Part shown: one piece after another, positions 4,596 through 7,644 of the stretch
Numbering within the stretch: the stretch's first letter is position 1
Layout of the letters: each line of letters opens with the position of its first letter
Assembly: GCA_031271555.1 (NCBI GenBank)
Contig: JAISVN010000009.1
Location: 1-7,644 of the forward strand
From: Candidatus Methanoplasma sp.
GTDB lineage: Archaea > Thermoplasmatota > Thermoplasmata > Methanomassiliicoccales > Methanomethylophilaceae
DNA: 7,644 bases
Reading direction: 5' to 3'
The notes under the pieces: generated by a model
Told to the model about the DNA's origin: nothing
Database searches by the model: none
The model's input: the letters and a program-made list of their open reading frames with translations, nothing else
Made by a program: the position numbers and the translations under genes

Positions 4596-5654
4596 TCAAA
4601 TATAGTCCCCGAGTCCTATCTGCTCCATCCAGTACTTGAGATATGTTATCTTCTCATATGTCACCCAGACTCTGACGGTCATGCCATTGACAATACTTAC
4701 CTTCCCGCCCTTTGAATCTTCAACCGAGTCGGCATCGAACTCTACGATGACCTTGAAGAACGCGCCGTTGTTCTGGATGATGGCATCGCTGCTTATACTG
4801 ACCACCGTTCCCGTGACGGATCCGTATTCTGTCATGGAAAGGCCGTCGACGGTGAACTTGCACTCCTGCCCCATTTCCATCTTGGACCTTTCGTATGATG
4901 CAACATACATCTCAATTATCTTTGTGCTCTCGGAACTGCTTATGCTCCCTATCTGCGTCCCGGCCTGAAGGATCATACCTATGCTCATATACAGGTCAAA
5001 GTGTGCGACGCCTCCATTTACCGCAGTAATGTCGCACTTCAACAGTGTGCTCTCACATGTCTCAAGGTTCGCTTCGATCTCTGTTATCGATGAAGATATC
5101 GTGTTGCGTTCTGAGAGCAGTGGGGCCCTCGTCTGATAGTTGAGGGAATCTATCATATCCTGATTGCCGCCGAGAGAAACGAAATTCGAACGGTAGTTCT
5201 GGAATAACGAATAGAACTCTCTTTCATCCCCGGTGTTGCTGAACGGCTGCCTAGGATCTTTCTTGTATGTCTCGTCCAACATTTCATCGATATATCCGAC
5301 CCTGCTGACAAGTCTGCTCTTCTCTTTCTCAAGAGTAGAGATATCCCTTTTGATATCCGTCTTGTCGAATGACAAGATGACGGCTCCCTTTTCAACTAAG
5401 GCACCCTCCTTTACGTTGATCTCAGCTATCGTCCCGGTGATCTCCGGCATGATGACAAACCTGTCCTCGGTCACTATGACCCCTGAGGACTCGATCTGCT
5501 CCGCTTTCACTGCATAAGAGCTCCATATCAATATCCCTGCGAGTGCGATGACCACAATAGCAGTGAATATGTATGTGAACTTCGGAGGGTTTCTCATGTA
5601 CAGCAGACGGCTGTCGCTCAGCTTTGAAAGGTCATACTCGCCAAATCTTCTCAT
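4596..5654 (-). CDS. HlyD-type membrane-fusion/adaptor protein of an ABC exporter
   Basis: The family partners ABC exporters: a single membrane helix near the N-terminus and a large outside domain that guides cargo. Here 352 residues comprise a short cytosolic tail, one membrane span (about 27-47), and the first half of a lipoyl/barrel-sandwich domain (about 66-100, with VIMPEITGTIAEINVKEGAL and the VEKGAVILSFD turn). Helical, coiled-coil-like segments follow (about 101-140 and 175-205), then the second lipoyl half (about 208-240) and a beta-barrel region (about 245-335) ending in GMTVRVWVTYEKIT. An archaeon has no outer membrane, so the closest model is the ComB/MesE-type accessory protein of Gram-positive peptide secretion. 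The ATG overlaps the stop of the gene before it (ATGA), with GGAG eight bases upstream, so translation is probably coupled. Cargo is unknown. Confidence 0.88.
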   Translation of the reverse strand: MRRFGEYDLSKLSDSRLLYMRNPPKFTYIFTAIVVIALAGILIWSSYAVKAEQIESSGVIVTEDRFVIMPEITGTIAEINVKEGALVEKGAVILSFDKTDIKRDISTLEKEKSRLVSRVGYIDEMLDETYKKDPRQPFSNTGDEREFYSLFQNYRSNFVSLGGNQDMIDSLNYQTRAPLLSERNTISSSITEIEANLETCESTLLKCDITAVNGGVAHFDLYMSIGMILQAGTQIGSISSSESTKIIEMYVASYERSKMEMGQECKFTVDGLSMTEYGSVTGTVVSISSDAIIQNNGAFFKVIVEFDADSVEDSKGGKVSIVNGMTVRVWVTYEKITYLKYWMEQIGLGDYI

Positions 5655-6115
5655 TTCATTGTCTCCGCAAACACGTCCGCAAGTATCCCGGACGGGGTCT
5701 CTTCGATCAGCACTGTGTATGTCTCATCCTTAAGGGAAATGCCATGCTCGAAAGCATACACCTGCATCTTTCCGTATGCCAGCTGAAGGTGCGGTGCATC
5801 ACCTCTATATCTTGCAAGGATGCAGTTCTCGACCCTTATAAGCTCTTCAAAGGAGTATGGCGACCCGACAGACTCAGGTATTTCCCTCAATTGGACCATT
5901 ATCCTTGTGATGCTGATCGGACGCATGTTCTCGAAGACCGTCCTGGAATGCACTACGGTCGGACCGTAAGGTTCCAGCTTTTTGGATTTGATATATGAAT
6001 CAAGCATGTAGAGAGACTTTTGGATATCCTCATTGTCATGCTGCCTCAGCTCTCTGAACAGCACCCTGTTCAGTTTAAGGGTCTTGTTTTCTGCGATCTC
6101 GATGTCATTATTCAT
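5651..6115 (-). CDS. Stand-alone GyrI/BmrR-like effector-binding domain protein
   Basis: From the ATG at 6115 the protein has 154 residues; an ATG at 6133 would add six and lengthen the overlap with the exporter gene. I chose 6115 because it reduces that overlap to eight bases, but neither start has a good ribosome site. Two similar halves can be seen. The first has IQKSLYMLDSYIKSKKLEPY followed by GPTVVH; the second has ARYRGDAPHLQLAYGKMQVY, then a short helix and YTVLIEE. This is the duplicated pattern of the GyrI-like/BmrR C-terminal effector-binding fold, including the acidic pair (EE, residues 138-139) where such proteins often contact cationic ligands. No DNA-binding domain is attached. 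Such single-domain proteins bind small hydrophobic or cationic molecules, and a few are hydrolases. Set between exporter and adaptor and overlapping both, it probably serves the same export process, for example by binding the substrate. The family call is by eye. Confidence 0.7.
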   Translation of the reverse strand: MNNDIEIAENKTLKLNRVLFRELRQHDNEDIQKSLYMLDSYIKSKKLEPYGPTVVHSRTVFENMRPISITRIMVQLREIPESVGSPYSFEELIRVENCILARYRGDAPHLQLAYGKMQVYAFEHGISLKDETYTVLIEETPSGILADVFAETMK

Positions 6116-7644
6116 ATTCCATCTCATCTCCATTTACGGTTTTGTCTTCAGGCTCTTCTCTCACATCGTCCTTTTTGATCTTCGCAGGTTCGCCGGTCTG
6201 ACTGTTCCACAGTTCTGCATACGCTCCGCCCTCTTCCAACAATGATCCATGGGTTCCGGACTCGATGACCTCTCCCTTTTCCATAACGTAGATGAGGTCG
6301 CATCTTCTGATCGTGCTTAGCCTGTGCGCAATGATCAGCATGGTCATATCCCTGAGTTTGTTGAACATGGCGTCATATATGCTCTGTTCAGTGATGAAGT
6401 CAAGGCTCGATGTCGCTTCGTCCAATATTATGAACTCCGGGCCTTTGACGAGGGCTCTTGCCAAAGCGATCCTCTGTTTCTCCCCGCCGGAAAGTCCGCC
6501 GCCGTTCTCGTCAAGCATCGTGTTGTAGTTGTTCGGCAGCTTGTTGATGAATTGTTCACTGTCGGAGTATCTGCAGGCGGTGGTTATCTCACTCGGTGTC
6601 GCATTCGGTTTTCCGATCAATATGTTGTCCTTGACGGTCCCGCTGAACATCTCGACCGTTTGAGGGACACAACCCACCTTCTCCCTGAGCGCGAAAGCAT
6701 CTATCGTGTTCAGTTCTTTGCCGTTGAATGTGATTGTTCCCTCTTCAGGGAAATAGAACTTCAGCAGGAGTTTGGATAAGGTGGTCTTTCCAGAACCGGA
6801 CCGGCCCACTATGGCGACCTTCTTTCCTTTCGGTATTTGGATGTTGATATTCTTCAATGTCAGCGGTCTCGAGCCGTATCTGAAAGATACGTTCTTCATC
6901 TCGATGTCACCAAGACCGTCTGCGAACGCCATGGTATCCTTTCCGGATTCTGTCTCTTCCTCCTCATCCACCTCATATATCTCAGACAGACGCTTCAGGG
7001 AGATGTTCGCTTCCTGTATCGTCAGCTGAAGGCTGACCAGACGGTTGATGGGGTCGATGAAGAATCCTGCAAGCGAGGAAAATGCCACAAGCGTCCCCAG
7101 TGTTGTCTCTCCGTTGATGACGAGGAACCCCCCGATCACCAGCATCCCGAGGCTCCCCAATCCTCCGGCGAATGAGGACATGGTCCCCTGTATGTTCGAA
7201 AGGACGCCGCCTCTGAAACCGATCCTCATAGATCTGATGTATTCCGTCTCGATCTTCTCCATGACGAACTCTTCCGAGGAGTTGGTCTTAACTGTCTCGA
7301 TGCCGTTTAGACTCTCTATGACCTGAGAGTTAAGTCTGGCACCCTGTTCCATCATCTTCTTGTTGAGCTTCTTGTACGGTTCCTTGAATGCGAATATCAA
7401 TACTGCGCTTATGGCGGTCATAAGGAGTATTATGGCAAACAAAGTGGAATTCATCGTATAGAGTATGACTCCCACGATCACGACCATCGCGACGTCAATG
7501 AATATGGTCAATGCTACACTCGTAAGAACCTCCTTGACCACAGCCGCATCCTGGAATCTTGTGACTATATCTCCGGTCTTTCTCGAAGCAAAGAAGTTCA
7601 TGGGCAGGCGGAAGATATGTTTGAAGTATCCAAGCATAAGGGGT
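6108..7644 (-). CDS. ABC exporter, peptide/bacteriocin type, 5' end outside the window
   Basis: The frame is open to the window edge (codons for Pro-Leu precede the Met at 7637), so the N-terminus is missing. Numbered from that Met, the visible part begins inside the membrane domain with LGYFKHIFRLPMNFFASRKT, a stretch typical of peptidase-containing bacteriocin exporters (LagD, ComA type). Further membrane spans lie near 41-61, 65-84 and 155-195. The ATPase domain (about 245-480) is complete: Walker A GRSGSGKTT (278-286), Q-loop Gln326, signature LSGGEKQR (382-389), Walker B FIILDEATSSLD (402-413) and switch His438. As a half-transporter it should work as a homodimer. The C-terminal tail (about 485-509) is highly charged. 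If the family match holds, the missing part may carry a C39 cysteine peptidase that removes double-glycine leaders; this cannot be seen here. The stop overlaps the next gene's start. Confidence 0.92.
   Translation of the reverse strand, partial: PLMLGYFKHIFRLPMNFFASRKTGDIVTRFQDAAVVKEVLTSVALTIFIDVAMVVIVGVILYTMNSTLFAIILLMTAISAVLIFAFKEPYKKLNKKMMEQGARLNSQVIESLNGIETVKTNSSEEFVMEKIETEYIRSMRIGFRGGVLSNIQGTMSSFAGGLGSLGMLVIGGFLVINGETTLGTLVAFSSLAGFFIDPINRLVSLQLTIQEANISLKRLSEIYEVDEEEETESGKDTMAFADGLGDIEMKNVSFRYGSRPLTLKNINIQIPKGKKVAIVGRSGSGKTTLSKLLLKFYFPEEGTITFNGKELNTIDAFALREKVGCVPQTVEMFSGTVKDNILIGKPNATPSEITTACRYSDSEQFINKLPNNYNTMLDENGGGLSGGEKQRIALARALVKGPEFIILDEATSSLDFITEQSIYDAMFNKLRDMTMLIIAHRLSTIRRCDLIYVMEKGEVIESGTHGSLLEEGGAYAELWNSQTGEPAKIKKDDVREEPEDKTVNGDEMEYE

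Noticed and set aside
6324..6779. Plus-strand frame of 151 codons inside the exporter gene
   Set aside because: It is antisense to the conserved ATPase motifs and has no signals of its own.
1..7644. tRNA, rRNA, CRISPR arrays, insertion sequences
   Set aside because: Reading both strands showed no cloverleaf with a T-loop, no regularly spaced repeats and no transposase motifs. The only long repeat is the pair of origin boxes.

Overview
The window looks like chromosomal DNA of a euryarchaeon, most plausibly a Thermoplasmata/Methanomassiliicoccales-type archaeon. The domain assignment is firm: it rests on a TiaS homologue (tRNA-Ile2 agmatidine synthetase, an archaeal enzyme), an Orc1/Cdc6 replication initiator, an S26B-type signal peptidase, TATA-type promoters and AGG/AGA/ATA-rich codon use. 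The order-level guess is inference from the style of the proteins, with no database check.

Left part (1-2042, minus strand): the N-terminal 110 codons of a bacterial-type acetyl-CoA acetyltransferase run off the window edge. Upstream of it lie tiaS and a 99-residue membrane-anchored protein that looks like a small OB-fold, probably in one transcription unit.

Centre (2043-3716): this is the most interesting part. An orc1/cdc6 gene (plus strand, TTG start behind a perfect Shine-Dalgarno) is bracketed by two identical 29-bp elements in inverted orientation (2108-2136 and 3688-3716). Both match the archaeal origin recognition box: a TTCCA-TGGAA core, then GAA, then a G-run. Between the left box and the initiator are AT-rich DNA, a bidirectional T-tract terminator, a 28-residue single-span membrane peptide gene missing from longer-ORF calls, divergent TATA boxes and a TGATATT dyad. 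I read the region as a candidate replication origin with its initiator. The right box lies inside the last codons of the convergent signal peptidase gene.

Right part (3679-7644, minus strand): an S26B signal peptidase-like gene follows a tightly packed three-gene operon. The operon encodes an ABC exporter of the peptide/bacteriocin type (5' end outside the window), a stand-alone GyrI/BmrR-like effector-binding protein and a HlyD-type membrane-fusion adaptor. Start and stop codons overlap at both junctions. The exporter and adaptor form a bacteriocin-like secretion pair, which is unusual in an archaeon. The ligand-binding protein could sense or sequester a small molecule or cargo. The signal peptidase has its own promoter and is probably housekeeping, although a link to the exporter is possible. 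No tRNA, rRNA, CRISPR or transposase was seen.
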